This document shows, one piece after another, positions 13,593 through 22,465 of a stretch of 34,711 nt of DNA. This DNA comes from Actinomycetes bacterium (GTDB lineage Bacteria; Actinomycetota; Actinomycetes; Propionibacteriales; Propionibacteriaceae): positions 1 to 34,711 of the forward strand of contig JAKOQD010000034.1 in assembly GCA_029778515.1 (NCBI GenBank), in the 5' to 3' direction. The notes under the pieces were generated by a model. The model saw only the letters and a list, made by a program, of their open reading frames with translations. It ran no database searches and was not told the DNA's origin. Every line of letters begins with the position of its first letter. The first letter of the stretch is position 1. The translations under genes and the position numbers were made by a program.

Positions 13593-14710
13593 CGGACTCC
13601 TTCGAGGGTTCGGTGGAGGTCGGCGAGCGCCACCCCCAGGTCAGGGCGGACGGTGAACCTGCTGGCCACCGTCAGGGCCGCGGCCAATTGGCCGAGCTGG
13701 GCAGAACTGAGCGGGCTCTCGCCGATGAGCAGGCCGTGGACGAAACCGGCAGTCATCGCGTCCCCGGCCCCGGTGACATCGACCACTTCGCTGGCCGGGG
13801 CATCCAGGCGCTGCGGCGCTGGTGCGTCCGCGCTCACCAGCAGACTGCCGGACGCTCCCCTGGTCACCCAGACGTGGCTCACGCCACGGGAGTGCAGGTC
13901 GGCGGCGGCCTCGGCGATGGCTACTTCGGTGTCGGCGACCGGGCGGCCCACCAGGGCACCGAGCTCATCGACATTGGGCGTGATCGCGAAGACCGGTCGG
14001 TCGGGGCTGAGCAGGCCGGCGATGCGTCCGGCTTTCGCCACGCTGACCGGCTCAAGCACAACGCGGACGCCAGAACCGGCCGCCACGGCGAGGAGCCAAT
14101 CCACGACCGGCGCCGGGATGTTGCCGTCGACCACGAGGACCGCTGCGTTGGCGATCAGGTCCTGCGACCTGGCCAGGTCGGCGACCGTCAGCGCGTCGGT
14201 GGCCGCGAAGTCGGAGAGGCCCACCACCAACTCACCGTCGGCGTCCAGTGCAGCCAGGTAGCTCGCGGTCGGATGGGTGGAATCGATCATCCGGTCGACA
14301 TGGACGCCGGCCTCTGCGGTGCGGGTGAGCAGGTCGCGTCCGGAGCCGTCCGAGCCGACCGCAGCGATTAGGTGCACTTGGCCACCCAGCCTGGCGATGC
14401 CTTCGGCGATGTTCCGGCCCACCCCGCCGGGGGTCTGGCTGACCGTGCCGGGATTCGACGTGCCCACCCGGACGGGTGCGCTGCTGCGAGCCTTGATGTC
14501 CCAGGCGGCACCGCCGACGACGACCGCCCAGGCATCGCTGCGCAGCAGGTAGCCGCGACCGACGATCTCGCCCTTCTGGGTCAGCGACGACAATGCCACC
14601 GCGATCGCACCCTTCGTGGTGCCGAGGCGTTGGGCCAGACCGGACGCGTCGAGCAACGGGTGTGCGCGCAACAATGCGAGGATCTCTCGCTCACGCGGAC
14701 TCAGGGCCAT
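13589..14710 (-). CDS. psuK: Pseudouridine kinase with N-terminal winged-helix domain (PfkB family)
   Basis: Phosphorylates pseudouridine to feed PsuG. Residues 1-57 (SPREREILALLRAHPLLDAS, LGTTKGAIAVALSSLTQKGE) are a winged helix-turn-helix. The ribokinase-like domain follows with GGVGRNIAEGIARLGG (95-110) and the catalytic DVTGAGDAMTAGF near residue 318. The HTH-kinase fusion resembles E. coli YeiI and may let the kinase regulate its own operon. The assignment to pseudouridine rests mainly on overlap with psuG. TAATAC lies just before the ATG, within the 11-bp gap after the permease. Confidence 0.87.
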   Translation of the reverse strand: MALSPREREILALLRAHPLLDASGLAQRLGTTKGAIAVALSSLTQKGEIVGRGYLLRSDAWAVVVGGAAWDIKARSSAPVRVGTSNPGTVSQTPGGVGRNIAEGIARLGGQVHLIAAVGSDGSGRDLLTRTAEAGVHVDRMIDSTHPTASYLAALDADGELVVGLSDFAATDALTVADLARSQDLIANAAVLVVDGNIPAPVVDWLLAVAAGSGVRVVLEPVSVAKAGRIAGLLSPDRPVFAITPNVDELGALVGRPVADTEVAIAEAAADLHSRGVSHVWVTRGASGSLLVSADAPAPQRLDAPASEVVDVTGAGDAMTAGFVHGLLIGESPLSSAQLGQLAAALTVASRFTVRPDLGVALADLHRTLEGVR

Positions 14711-14721
14711 GCTCAGTATTA

Positions 14722-15954
14722 TTAACCAAACTTGGAACTCTTAGCAAGCCGCCTACGCCGGTCCGCCCAGAGACGATGCAGAACTGCGGCGATCGCGATT
14801 CCGAGACCGGCCAGCGCCGGCCACCCGGTGAGCACCAGCAGCACCGAGACGCAGGCCAGCGAGAACGCGGCGACAGCCTTCGCGCCGGGTCCGGGCAGCA
14901 GCTTCACCGCTGCCGCCGTGCCCACCACATAGACCAGGGTCAGCCCACCGCTCACCAGCAGCATCAGGGTGTGCTGGTCTGCGAGGAGCCACTCAGACAC
15001 GACCGCGGCGCCCACGACGAACATCAGCGCCTTCCGATCCGTGCCGAAGATCCGGTACGGCAGTGCACCCTCTGCGGCGAGCGCCGAACCCAGCTTGGTG
15101 GCACCAGCCATGTAGGCGTTGACTGCACCCAGGGTCATCAGTACCGCGACGACCGCGATGATCGGACGCACCGGGCCGCCGACCCCAGTGGCCAGCAGAT
15201 CGGCCAGCGGCGCCTGGCTGGCGGCCAGCTGCGGTCCGAGCACCAGCACGCTGGTCACCGCGACGCTCAGGTACAGCACGCCCACGACCACAACCGCGAG
15301 CATCGTGGCCCTCGGCACGTCACGTCGGGGATCGGCATACTCCGGCGACAGGGACGACACGGCTTCCCAGCCCGCGAAAGCCCACACCAGGAGCGCGGCC
15401 GCCGAGCCGATCGCGCCTAGCCCCGCCGGGGCGAACGGAGTGAGGTTGCCCGGGTCAGCATGGGGCAGCGCGGCCAGGACGGTCGTCAGCAGGACCAGTG
15501 CCAGGACGCCCGCGAGGACCAACTGCATGCGTCCGGAGACGTGCAGGCCCAGCCAGTTCATCAAGAAAACGATCCCGATGATGCCGAGAAAGGTACCGAT
15601 CCGGGCCACCTGTCCCCCGCCGAGCACGTCCGCGACATAGCCGGCAGCGAAGGAGCAGGCGACCGGCGCGCCGATCGGAACTGCGAAGTAGAAGATCCAG
15701 CCGATGGCATCAGCTGCCCAGGTGCCGAAGGCGCGGCGGACGTAGCTGGAGACACCGCCGCCGTCGGGAAAGCGTGCGCCCAGTTCCGCGAACGTCCAGG
15801 CCAGCGGAGCCGAAAGCAACACCAGAGCGAGCCACGCGATCAGGGAGGCCGGACCGGCAACAGCCGCTGCCAACGCGGGCATGGAGATGATGCCGGTGCC
15901 TAGGACCGCGCCGGCGCTCAGCGCGGTGCCTTGGGCGACGGTCAGCTTGTGCAC
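14722..15954 (-). CDS. APC-superfamily permease, possible pseudouridine/nucleoside importer
   Basis: 410-residue membrane protein with about 12 hydrophobic segments. LSAGAVLGTGIISMPALAAA near the N terminus is the APC family TM1 signature, and WAFAGWEAVSSLSPEYADPR matches TM6 and its following loop. Known members move amino acids by proton symport. Here the gene sits 11 bp upstream of psuK-psuG, so a role in bringing in pseudouridine or a related substrate is an inference from position. GTG 15954 follows TAGGGT by six bases: leaderless. Confidence 0.85.
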   Translation of the reverse strand: MHKLTVAQGTALSAGAVLGTGIISMPALAAAVAGPASLIAWLALVLLSAPLAWTFAELGARFPDGGGVSSYVRRAFGTWAADAIGWIFYFAVPIGAPVACSFAAGYVADVLGGGQVARIGTFLGIIGIVFLMNWLGLHVSGRMQLVLAGVLALVLLTTVLAALPHADPGNLTPFAPAGLGAIGSAAALLVWAFAGWEAVSSLSPEYADPRRDVPRATMLAVVVVGVLYLSVAVTSVLVLGPQLAASQAPLADLLATGVGGPVRPIIAVVAVLMTLGAVNAYMAGATKLGSALAAEGALPYRIFGTDRKALMFVVGAAVVSEWLLADQHTLMLLVSGGLTLVYVVGTAAAVKLLPGPGAKAVAAFSLACVSVLLVLTGWPALAGLGIAIAAVLHRLWADRRRRLAKSSKFG

Positions 15955-16053
15955 CCGGTAACCCTAGGGGCTGGGGCCACGGCGCACGCTACCCGCGCGC
16001 TGAATCTGAGCGCGTGTCCACCTATTCGAAGTTCATTGAGCCCGCGCGTCAGC

Positions 16054-16914
16054 TCAGTCGACGGTGGGCGGGGGATCCGGCACCGACTGGCGTTTGCGGG
16101 CTCGGACGCGGCGGCGCCAGAACAGCAGCGGGAGCGCAATCAGCAGGGCGACCGCGGCGAACGGCAGCAGCGCGCCGACCACGGTGAGCAAGGTCAATCC
16201 GGTCGCGACCAAGGCGTTCCAGCCCGCCAGTAGTCCGCCCATGAACCCCGTCGTCTGCAGGGGTCCCGCCTGTTCGGGCGTGATCAACTGCACTGAGATC
16301 TGCGACTGGGCTACCCGTCCGGACAGCCATTTCTGCTGGGCCACCATCGAGTCGCGCTCGGCGATCCGATTCGACAGCTCGGTCTCAACCCGGACCAGTT
16401 CCTCGACGCTGCCGGCCTTCTTCGAGAGTTCCTGCAGCCGCTGGATGGAAGCGTTCAGTGCCGCGACCCGAGCATTCACATCCGCCACCTGGGTGGTGAC
16501 GTCCTCGGAGTTGATCACCCGCGACTCGACCGTGCCCACCTCGGCCAGCGCAGTCAGCGTGCTGTCGAGCTTGTCAGCATCGACGGAGATGACCACGGCG
16601 GAGTAGCTCTGGTCCTTGGCGTCCAGGACGAGGCTCTCGGCAGTGACCTGCCCGCCGGCGGCGCTCGCCAGTTCACGCAGCCGTTGCGCCGCGACCATCA
16701 CATCGGTGACCCGCAGGCTCACTTCGGCCGAGCGTGCCACTTGCGGTGTGAGCGTCGAGTCGGTGCCTGTCGGCATGGCCTGCGGTCCTGCGCTGGCATC
16801 CTCGCCCGCATAGGAGGACACGTCCTCAGCACGTGCACCGGCCCCGGACCCCGCAGAACAGCCCACCAGAGCGAGCATTGCCGCCGCTATCAGGGCCGAT
16901 CCCAACTTCTTCAT
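16054..16914 (-). CDS. DUF4349 lipoprotein
   Basis: 286 residues. The N terminus MKKLGSALIAAAMLALVGCS is a lipoprotein signal with lipobox Cys19. The DUF4349 core follows (SAEVSLRVTDVMVAAQRLRE, GTVESRVINSEDVTTQVAD), then a coiled coil (about 145-200) and a C-terminal transmembrane helix (about 236-265) ending in a basic RRRVRARKR tail. The function is unknown. I chose ATG 16914 because AGGGA precedes it and the signal peptide begins there. It follows dprA by 48 bp on the same strand. Confidence 0.85.
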   Translation of the reverse strand: MKKLGSALIAAAMLALVGCSAGSGAGARAEDVSSYAGEDASAGPQAMPTGTDSTLTPQVARSAEVSLRVTDVMVAAQRLRELASAAGGQVTAESLVLDAKDQSYSAVVISVDADKLDSTLTALAEVGTVESRVINSEDVTTQVADVNARVAALNASIQRLQELSKKAGSVEELVRVETELSNRIAERDSMVAQQKWLSGRVAQSQISVQLITPEQAGPLQTTGFMGGLLAGWNALVATGLTLLTVVGALLPFAAVALLIALPLLFWRRRVRARKRQSVPDPPPTVD

Positions 16915-16962
16915 GATCCCTACACGCTCGAGCGGAGCGCGACGTTGCATGCAATTCAGCAC

Positions 16963-18087
16963 TCAGCCAGTCTTCCGTGCGCGTGGCGGCAATTGCCACT
17001 CTCCGGTGAGATTTTGCGCCACGAAACCGCGATCGGCGAGCTCCTCAAGGAGCGCCAGGCAGCGAGGCAGTGAGAGGTCCGCGCGTAGGGCCAGTTCGGC
17101 GGCCGGCAGCGAGCCCCGCCCGGGCACGCACTCGAACAGGCGGAGTTCCTCAGCGGACAGGTCGTCGGTCTCCCTTCGGCCTCCAGGTATGCGCGGGTTC
17201 GGCCGTCCGAGCGGGGACAGCAACTCCAGCACGTCGGGTGCCCGAGTGATGAGCACAGCCTCGGCTTCGCGGATCAGCCGGTGCGGCGTGACCGATGTTG
17301 CGCTGGTTACCGGCCCGGGAACCGCCATCACCACCCGGCCGAGTTCGTTCGCCCAGGTGACCGTGTTGCGGGCGCCCGACCTGGCCGCCGCCTCCACCAT
17401 CACTGTTCCGGGTGTCATCGCGGCGATCAGGCGGTTTCGTGCCAAAAAGCGGACGCGGGTCGGATGCTCGCCGGGCGCCAGTTCGGAAACCAGCACGCCG
17501 CGCTCGGCGATGCGCTCGAACAACTGGTGGTGACCGGCCGGATACGCCTGATCCAGCCCGCCGGCGAGCACTGCGACCGTCGGACTGCGACCTGCCAGGC
17601 AACCGCGATGCGCGGCGGCGTCCACCCCGTAGGCCCCGCCGGAGATGACGCTCCGGCCCGCCTCCGAGAGCTCGGCTCCCAGATCGGCCGCCACGGTGTC
17701 GCCGTACGGCGTGGACGCGCGCGAGCCGACGATCGCGACGCTGGTGCCGGCCAACTCGGCCAGGTCACCCGCGCCGCGCAACCAGAGCCCCAGGGGTTCA
17801 CCGGTGAGCTGGTTCACCGGCTCACAGCTGCGCAGATCCTCGGTGCCGCCGGGCCACTCCGCGTCGCCGGGAACCACGAACCGCATGCCGAGCGCTCTGG
17901 TCGCGGTGAGCAAGTCCTCGACCACCAGGACGCGTGCCCGACGGCTCAGCGGCAGATCGGCACCAGGACGGGTGAGGCTCGCCCACACCGCAGCCGCCCC
18001 GTAGCTGAGCACGGCCTCCGCGATCGTGGGGTGCCCGGGCTCGACCACCGCGGCCAGGCACATCCGCGCGGTTCGTTCGTCCGTCAC
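16963..18087 (-). CDS. dprA: DNA-processing protein DprA/Smf
   Basis: Loads RecA on incoming single-stranded DNA in transformable bacteria; it is also kept in many species not known to be competent. 374 residues. The Rossmann-like domain shows VAIVGSRASTPYG, VISGGAYGVDAAAHRG, VAVLAGGLDQAYPAGH and RNRLIAAMTPGTVMVEA. A C-terminal winged helix follows (GRGSLPAAELALRADLSLPR). The GTG start overlaps the comM TGA. Confidence 0.95.
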   Translation of the reverse strand: MTDERTARMCLAAVVEPGHPTIAEAVLSYGAAAVWASLTRPGADLPLSRRARVLVVEDLLTATRALGMRFVVPGDAEWPGGTEDLRSCEPVNQLTGEPLGLWLRGAGDLAELAGTSVAIVGSRASTPYGDTVAADLGAELSEAGRSVISGGAYGVDAAAHRGCLAGRSPTVAVLAGGLDQAYPAGHHQLFERIAERGVLVSELAPGEHPTRVRFLARNRLIAAMTPGTVMVEAAARSGARNTVTWANELGRVVMAVPGPVTSATSVTPHRLIREAEAVLITRAPDVLELLSPLGRPNPRIPGGRRETDDLSAEELRLFECVPGRGSLPAAELALRADLSLPRCLALLEELADRGFVAQNLTGEWQLPPRARKTG

Positions 18088-19607
18088 TTCGCCTCCAACG
18101 TCTCGCCCCGGCGCATCGCGAGGGCTGTGTGCAAATGCTCCCGACTCGGCTTCGCGCTCCCCTGCAGGTCGGCCACCGTCCAGGCGAGGCGAAGTACCTT
18201 GTCAACACCTCGCGCCGACAGCCGGCCCCGGGCGACCGCGGTGTCCAGCAGTTCTGCCCCGTCTGGCAGTGGCAGCCGCTTCCGCAGAGCTGGACCCGGG
18301 ACTTCACCGTTGCTGCGCCATCCACTGGCGGCCAACCGATGGAGCTGTCGTTCCCGGGCCGCGGCCACTCGCGCCGCGATGGTCGTGCTGTTCTCGCCAA
18401 CCACTTGGTTTCCCAGAAAGGACGCCCGGGCGGGCCGCAACTGCTGGTGGATGTCGATCCGATCCAGGATCGGCCCGGACACCCTGGCTGCGTATCTTCG
18501 CACCGCCATCGGCGCACAGCGACAGTCGCCGCCCGGCGTGCCGGCCATGCCGCAGGGGCAGGGGTTCGCCGCCAGCACCAGTTGGAAGCTGGCCGGATAG
18601 GTGGCGGTCGCGGCCGCCCGGCCAAGCACGATGCGTCCGGATTCGAGCGGCACTCGAAGGGCCTCCATCACCCGGGGCGAGAACTCCGGGGCCTCATCCA
18701 GGAAGAGGACGCCCCGGTGCGCCCTGGACACCGCGCCCGGCATGGCGATCCGGGCCCCGCCGCCGACCAGGCTCGCCATGGATGCGGAGTGGTGTGGGTC
18801 GGAGTAGGGCGGCCGCCGGACCAGTCCTTCGTCGAGGGCCAGACCGGCAAGCGAGTGCACCGCGGAGACCTCCAACGCCTCCCAAAGCTCCAGGTCGGGA
18901 AGGATCGTGGGCAACCGCTCGGCCAGCAGCGTCTTCCCGACCCCGGGCGGCCCGTGGAAGTACAGGTGGTGCCGCCCGGCGGCGGCCACCTCCAGCGCCC
19001 ATTTGCCCTCGACCTGGCCGGCCACATCGGCTAGGTCCCGCCCGGTGGGCACCGGATCTACGGTGGGTTCGGCAGGTGTGATGTCCGCGCCCGGGCCACC
19101 TTCCAGGATGTCGAAGAGGTCGTCGAGTCGGTTCGCCCCGTACGCGACCAGGCCGTCGACAAGCGCAGCCTCACGAAGCTGGGTCGCCGGCACCACGGCC
19201 CTGCCGAAGCCCTGGCCGATCGCCGCCAGCAGCGCCGGCAACAACCCCCGGACCCGCCGGATGCGGCCGTCCAGACCGAGTTCGCCGAACAGCACCAAAC
19301 CCTCCAGCGCGTCGGGGTGGAACCTACGGCCGGCGGCGGCCACGGCAGCCGCGATCGCCAGATCGTAGTGGGAACCGGCCTTGGGCAGCGTCGCAGGCGA
19401 AAGGTTGATCGTCACCGGATCGGACGGCCAACCCGGCCCTACTGCGGCCATCGCCGCACGACAGCGGTCCCGTGCCTCGTAGAGCGCCGCGTCAGGCAAG
19501 CCGACCATGGTCGTGCGCGGCAGCCCACTGCTGATGGCCGCTTCCACCTCCACCATTCGGCCCTCGATGCCCACCAGCGCCACCGACCATGCTCTCGCCT
19601 GTCTCAC
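18084..19607 (-). CDS. comM: YifB/ComM-family Mg-chelatase-like AAA+ ATPase
   Basis: 507 residues. The N-terminal Lon-like ChlI domain is followed by an AAA+ module with Walker A GPPGVGKT (219-226) and Walker B GVLFLDEAPEF, then a C-terminal helical domain. ComM is a hexameric helicase that drives branch migration during natural transformation in proteobacteria. In Actinobacteria the gene is conserved beside dprA and yraN without proof of that role. GTG overlaps the yraN stop. Confidence 0.94.
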   Translation of the reverse strand: MRQARAWSVALVGIEGRMVEVEAAISSGLPRTTMVGLPDAALYEARDRCRAAMAAVGPGWPSDPVTINLSPATLPKAGSHYDLAIAAAVAAAGRRFHPDALEGLVLFGELGLDGRIRRVRGLLPALLAAIGQGFGRAVVPATQLREAALVDGLVAYGANRLDDLFDILEGGPGADITPAEPTVDPVPTGRDLADVAGQVEGKWALEVAAAGRHHLYFHGPPGVGKTLLAERLPTILPDLELWEALEVSAVHSLAGLALDEGLVRRPPYSDPHHSASMASLVGGGARIAMPGAVSRAHRGVLFLDEAPEFSPRVMEALRVPLESGRIVLGRAAATATYPASFQLVLAANPCPCGMAGTPGGDCRCAPMAVRRYAARVSGPILDRIDIHQQLRPARASFLGNQVVGENSTTIAARVAAARERQLHRLAASGWRSNGEVPGPALRKRLPLPDGAELLDTAVARGRLSARGVDKVLRLAWTVADLQGSAKPSREHLHTALAMRRGETLEAK

Positions 19608-19969
19608 GACCCGATGCCCCGGCAGTGCGTGATCACCGGTTGCGCGTCCCTTGGCAGCAGCACGCCGAGACCGTCGAAGCGGATGTGCGGCACCGGCACG
19701 GGCCGCGCACGTAGCCAGTGCAGCGCCACTTCACGCAGCTTCGCCACCTTCGCCGGTGTGATCGCCTCCAGCGGTGTGCCGAATCCCAGCCCACGCCTCG
19801 TCTTCACCTCACAGAAAACCACGACGGCTTCCGGACCCGGCTCGATCGCGACGATGTCGAGTTCGCCGACCGGACACGTCCAGTTGCGGTCGAGCACCTG
19901 CCAGCCCAGCCGCTGCAGGTGCGCGGCCGCGAGATCCTCCCCCGCATGCCACACCTCGGCTCGTCCCAC
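19604..19969 (-). CDS. YraN/UPF0102 nuclease-like protein
   Basis: 121-residue member of UPF0102, with the PD-(D/E)XK-like core GELDIVAIEPG...VVFCEVKTRR. The role is unknown; co-occurrence with comM and dprA suggests DNA metabolism. I chose GTG 19969, which has GGAGG eight bases upstream. The alternative GTG at 19978 overlaps that Shine-Dalgarno sequence. First gene of the yraN-comM-dprA string, all joined by GTGA overlaps. Confidence 0.93.
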   Translation of the reverse strand: MGRAEVWHAGEDLAAAHLQRLGWQVLDRNWTCPVGELDIVAIEPGPEAVVVFCEVKTRRGLGFGTPLEAITPAKVAKLREVALHWLRARPVPVPHIRFDGLGVLLPRDAQPVITHCRGIGS

Positions 19970-20032
19970 ACAGATCACCTCCAGCTACACCTTCGGCAAG
20001 TGCGCCGGAAATCTGTCAACGAATCAGTGGGT

Positions 20033-20058
20033 TGTGGATAGCAATTGCGTTATCCACA
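20033..20058. promoter_or_regulatory. Inverted pair of DnaA-box-like sites
   Basis: TTATCCACA (20050-20058) matches the DnaA-box consensus exactly. Opposite it, TGTGGATAG (20033-20041) is a one-mismatch box in reverse orientation. Together they make 8-bp arms TGTGGATA/TATCCACA with GCAATTGC in the middle. The pair lies 64 bp upstream of the yraN start. DnaA binding, or use as a terminator or another operator, is inferred. Confidence 0.45.
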
Positions 20059-20081
20059 GGGCGCGGCGACTCTGGCCGCGG

Positions 20082-20205
20082 GAGATCCCGGCCTTCGCCG
20101 GGATGACTGAGCCCTCGCGGGATGGCCGAACCCTCGCCAGGACGAGCCCTCGCGGGATGGCCGAGCCCGAGCGTGATGACGGAACCGGCGCCGGGACGAC
20201 CGAGC
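20082..20205. repeat. REP-like repeat followed by degenerate tandem units
   Basis: 20082-20107 is an exact copy of the 26-bp palindromic unit at 6318-6343. About five decayed units of 17-21 bp follow, each shaped GA-n-CCC...GGGATGnC. GAGCCCTCGCGGGATGGC occurs twice exactly (20109-20126 and 20144-20161). The array ends just before the DUF2469 stop codon. Confidence 0.75.
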
Positions 20206-20215
20206 TTCGCCCCAT

Positions 20216-20527
20216 TCAGAGGTTGTCGGGAACCTTCAACTCGCTGTGCGCGATCTCTTCGATCGACACGTCGCGGAAGGTGAGCACTTTGGCGCTCTTC
20301 ACGAAACGGGCCGGGCGGTACATGTCCCAGACCCAGGCGTCACCCATGGACACCTCGTAGTAGACATCTCCACCCTCGGTACGCACCTTCAGGTCGACCG
20401 CGTTGCACAGATAGAACCGTCGCTCGGTCTCCACGGCGTAGGTGAAGATCCCCACGACGTCCTTGTACTCCTTGTACAACTGCAGTTCGAGTTCGGATTC
20501 GTACTGCTCAAGGTCTTCGGTGCTCAT
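20216..20527 (-). CDS. DUF2469 protein
   Basis: 103-residue conserved actinobacterial protein of unknown function. It is recognisable from the acidic start (MSTEDLEQYESELELQLYKE), TYAVETERRFYLCNAVDLKV and the tail SIEEIAHSELKVPDNL. It is almost always found directly after rnhB, as here with a 7-bp gap, so it is probably co-expressed. No catalytic motif or membrane segment is apparent. Confidence 0.92.
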   Translation of the reverse strand: MSTEDLEQYESELELQLYKEYKDVVGIFTYAVETERRFYLCNAVDLKVRTEGGDVYYEVSMGDAWVWDMYRPARFVKSAKVLTFRDVSIEEIAHSELKVPDNL

Positions 20528-20534
20528 GTCGGAT

Positions 20535-21266
20535 TCACTCTATATCGAGGAGTGGAGCCGCCGTGGTTGTGGCTTCCCGGACGACCGCCGCGTCCGGCGC
20601 GCTGCCATCGCCCGAGGTCTCGCAAGCGGACGCCGACGCTGTCCTGCGCACATTCTCGAAACACCAGCGGTGGATCGGGCTCGGGCCGTGCTGGTCGAGC
20701 CGCTCCTGATGCAGATCCGTGCAATATCCCTTGTGAACGTCGAATGCGTAATGCGGCAGCGACTCGTGCCACTGGGTCATGATCCGGTCGCGGGTCACTT
20801 TCGCCACCACGGACGCCGCTGCGATGCACGCCGCCACCCGGTCACCCTTCCAGATGGCCAGGTTCGGCACGCCCAGCCCGTCCACGCCGAACCCGTCGGT
20901 GAGCGCGAACGCCGGCGTCGGCTCGAGCCGCAGCAACGCCCGGCGCAGCGCGGTGAGGTTGGCGTGATGCATGCCGAGCAGGTCGCATTCGTCGGCCTCG
21001 ACACAGACCACCGACCAACTCAGTGCGCGCGCAGTGACTTCGGCATACACCCGCTCGCGCTGGGCCGCGCTGAGCAGTTTCGAATCGGCCAGTCCGGGAA
21101 TCTCGCCCGCGGCCCCCAGACGCAGGATCACGGCTCCGGCAACCAGTGGACCGGCACAGGCGCCCCGTCCGGCCTCATCGGCGCCGGCGATCAGCCCGAA
21201 ACCCGCTCGGGAAAGGGTTGCCTCGTAGGCATAGATGCCGGCGTCCCGGCGTACCACGACCGCCAA
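20535..21266 (-). CDS. rnhB: Ribonuclease HII
   Basis: Cuts RNA in RNA-DNA hybrids and misincorporated ribonucleotides. 243 residues with catalytic Asp30-Glu31 in GADEAGRG, the ADSKLLS motif, and ASVVAKVTRD with DRIM further on. The C-terminal ~35 residues (SASACETSGDGSAPDAAVVR) are a low-complexity extension. TTG 21266 is favoured by GAGG five bases upstream; GTG 21257 is an alternative. Seven bases separate it from lepB. Confidence 0.95.
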   Translation of the reverse strand: MAVVVRRDAGIYAYEATLSRAGFGLIAGADEAGRGACAGPLVAGAVILRLGAAGEIPGLADSKLLSAAQRERVYAEVTARALSWSVVCVEADECDLLGMHHANLTALRRALLRLEPTPAFALTDGFGVDGLGVPNLAIWKGDRVAACIAAASVVAKVTRDRIMTQWHESLPHYAFDVHKGYCTDLHQERLDQHGPSPIHRWCFENVRRTASASACETSGDGSAPDAAVVREATTTAAPLLDIE

Positions 21267-21273
21267 CTCGACC

Positions 21274-22044
21274 TCAGCAGAGAACCTTGGGGCCGGTGAT
21301 CACGGCTTCCGTCGGCGGATCCTGTCCCGCAGGAATGCTCTCGAAGGTGAGCGGACGGCTGATCGTGTGCATCCGTGCGAACGGGTACACCACGGCCACT
21401 CCGGTACCCACGATGTTCTCGACCGGGATGAACGCGGCGCTGCCCGCTGGATCGGAATCGAGTTGCTCATCGAGATGACAGCGGGAGTCCTGCGAATCGT
21501 TGCGATGGTCGCCCATCATGAACACCCGACCGGCCGGCACCACCACATCGAAGGCCACCGAGGACGGATCGACCTGCTTGCCAGTGGCTGGATCCGTGTA
21601 CAGGTACTCAGTCTCGTTCAGCGCCACGCCGTTGACGGTGACGCGTCCCCTGGCGTCGCAGCAGGCGACATGGTCTCCGGCCACGCCGATGACCCGCTTG
21701 ATCAGGTGTCCAGTGCTCTCATCGGGCGCCAGCCCGAGGAACACGAGCGTCTTCACAACGGGGTCGTCCTTCACCGGCACCGGAATGAGCCAGTTCTGGG
21801 TGTCGCGGAACACCACGATATCGCCGCGCTCGAAGCCCACGATCTTCTGCACGGCCACCCGGTCGTGCTCCAGCAGGGTGTTCTCCATGGAGCCGGACGG
21901 GATCACGAACATCTGCACGACGAACAGACGTAGCAACGTGGAAGCCACCAGCGCGCCGACCACCACGATGGCGATCTCGCGAAGCCAACTGCCGATCACC
22001 GACCAGGCTTTGCGCCCATTGCCGGCTGAAGTCGGTGCGCTCAT
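21274..22044 (-). CDS. lepB: Signal peptidase I
   Basis: Membrane-anchored serine protease that removes signal peptides from exported proteins. 256 residues with one transmembrane helix (about 23-43). The catalytic Ser52 is in IPSGSMENTL and the general base Lys116 is in LIKRVIGVAGD. Box E is GDHRNDSQDSR. GAGAGGGGA precedes the ATG. It lies in the usual rplS-lepB-rnhB order. Confidence 0.96.
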   Translation of the reverse strand: MSAPTSAGNGRKAWSVIGSWLREIAIVVVGALVASTLLRLFVVQMFVIPSGSMENTLLEHDRVAVQKIVGFERGDIVVFRDTQNWLIPVPVKDDPVVKTLVFLGLAPDESTGHLIKRVIGVAGDHVACCDARGRVTVNGVALNETEYLYTDPATGKQVDPSSVAFDVVVPAGRVFMMGDHRNDSQDSRCHLDEQLDSDPAGSAAFIPVENIVGTGVAVVYPFARMHTISRPLTFESIPAGQDPPTEAVITGPKVLC

Positions 22045-22100
22045 CGCGGTCCCCTCTCGAACTCCAGTATCCCAGATGCGCGATAGAGGACGCCGACGAC

Positions 22101-22451
22101 TCAGCGGTCGCGCTTCTCCTTGATCTTGGCTGCCTTGCCGCGCAGGCCGCGCAGGTAGTACAGCTTGGCGCGACGCACGTCGCCGCGACGTTCGACCTCG
22201 ATCTTCTCGATGATCGGGCTGTGCAGCGGGAAGGTGCGCTCTACGCCGGTGCCGAAGCTCACCTTGCGGACGGTGAAGGACTCGGCGATACCCGAGCCGG
22301 TGCGCGAGATGACGGCGCCGGCGAAGACCTGAATCCGGGAGCGGTTGCCTTCAATGACTCGGACGTGCACCTTGACGCTGTCGCCGGGACGGAAGTCCGG
22401 CACGTCGTCGCGGAGCGCTGCCTTGCCGACCTGCTCAACCAACTGATTCAT
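22101..22451 (-). CDS. rplS: 50S ribosomal protein L19
   Basis: 116-residue ribosomal protein at the 30S-50S interface. Conserved segments are [57 protein letters not shown] and the tail [23 protein letters not shown] 22451 is set by GAGG six bases upstream and by family length; the frame is open further upstream but without similarity. It is separated from trmD, its usual neighbour, by sdhCAB, and so has its own leader. Confidence 0.97.
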   Translation of the reverse strand: MNQLVEQVGKAALRDDVPDFRPGDSVKVHVRVIEGNRSRIQVFAGAVISRTGSGIAESFTVRKVSFGTGVERTFPLHSPIIEKIEVERRGDVRRAKLYYLRGLRGKAAKIKEKRDR

Positions 22452-22465
22452 GATTTCCTCGCCAG

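Noticed and set aside
20082..20205. CRISPR-like repeat spacing
   Set aside because: Units are degenerate and contiguous, without unique spacers of constant length, and no cas genes are present.
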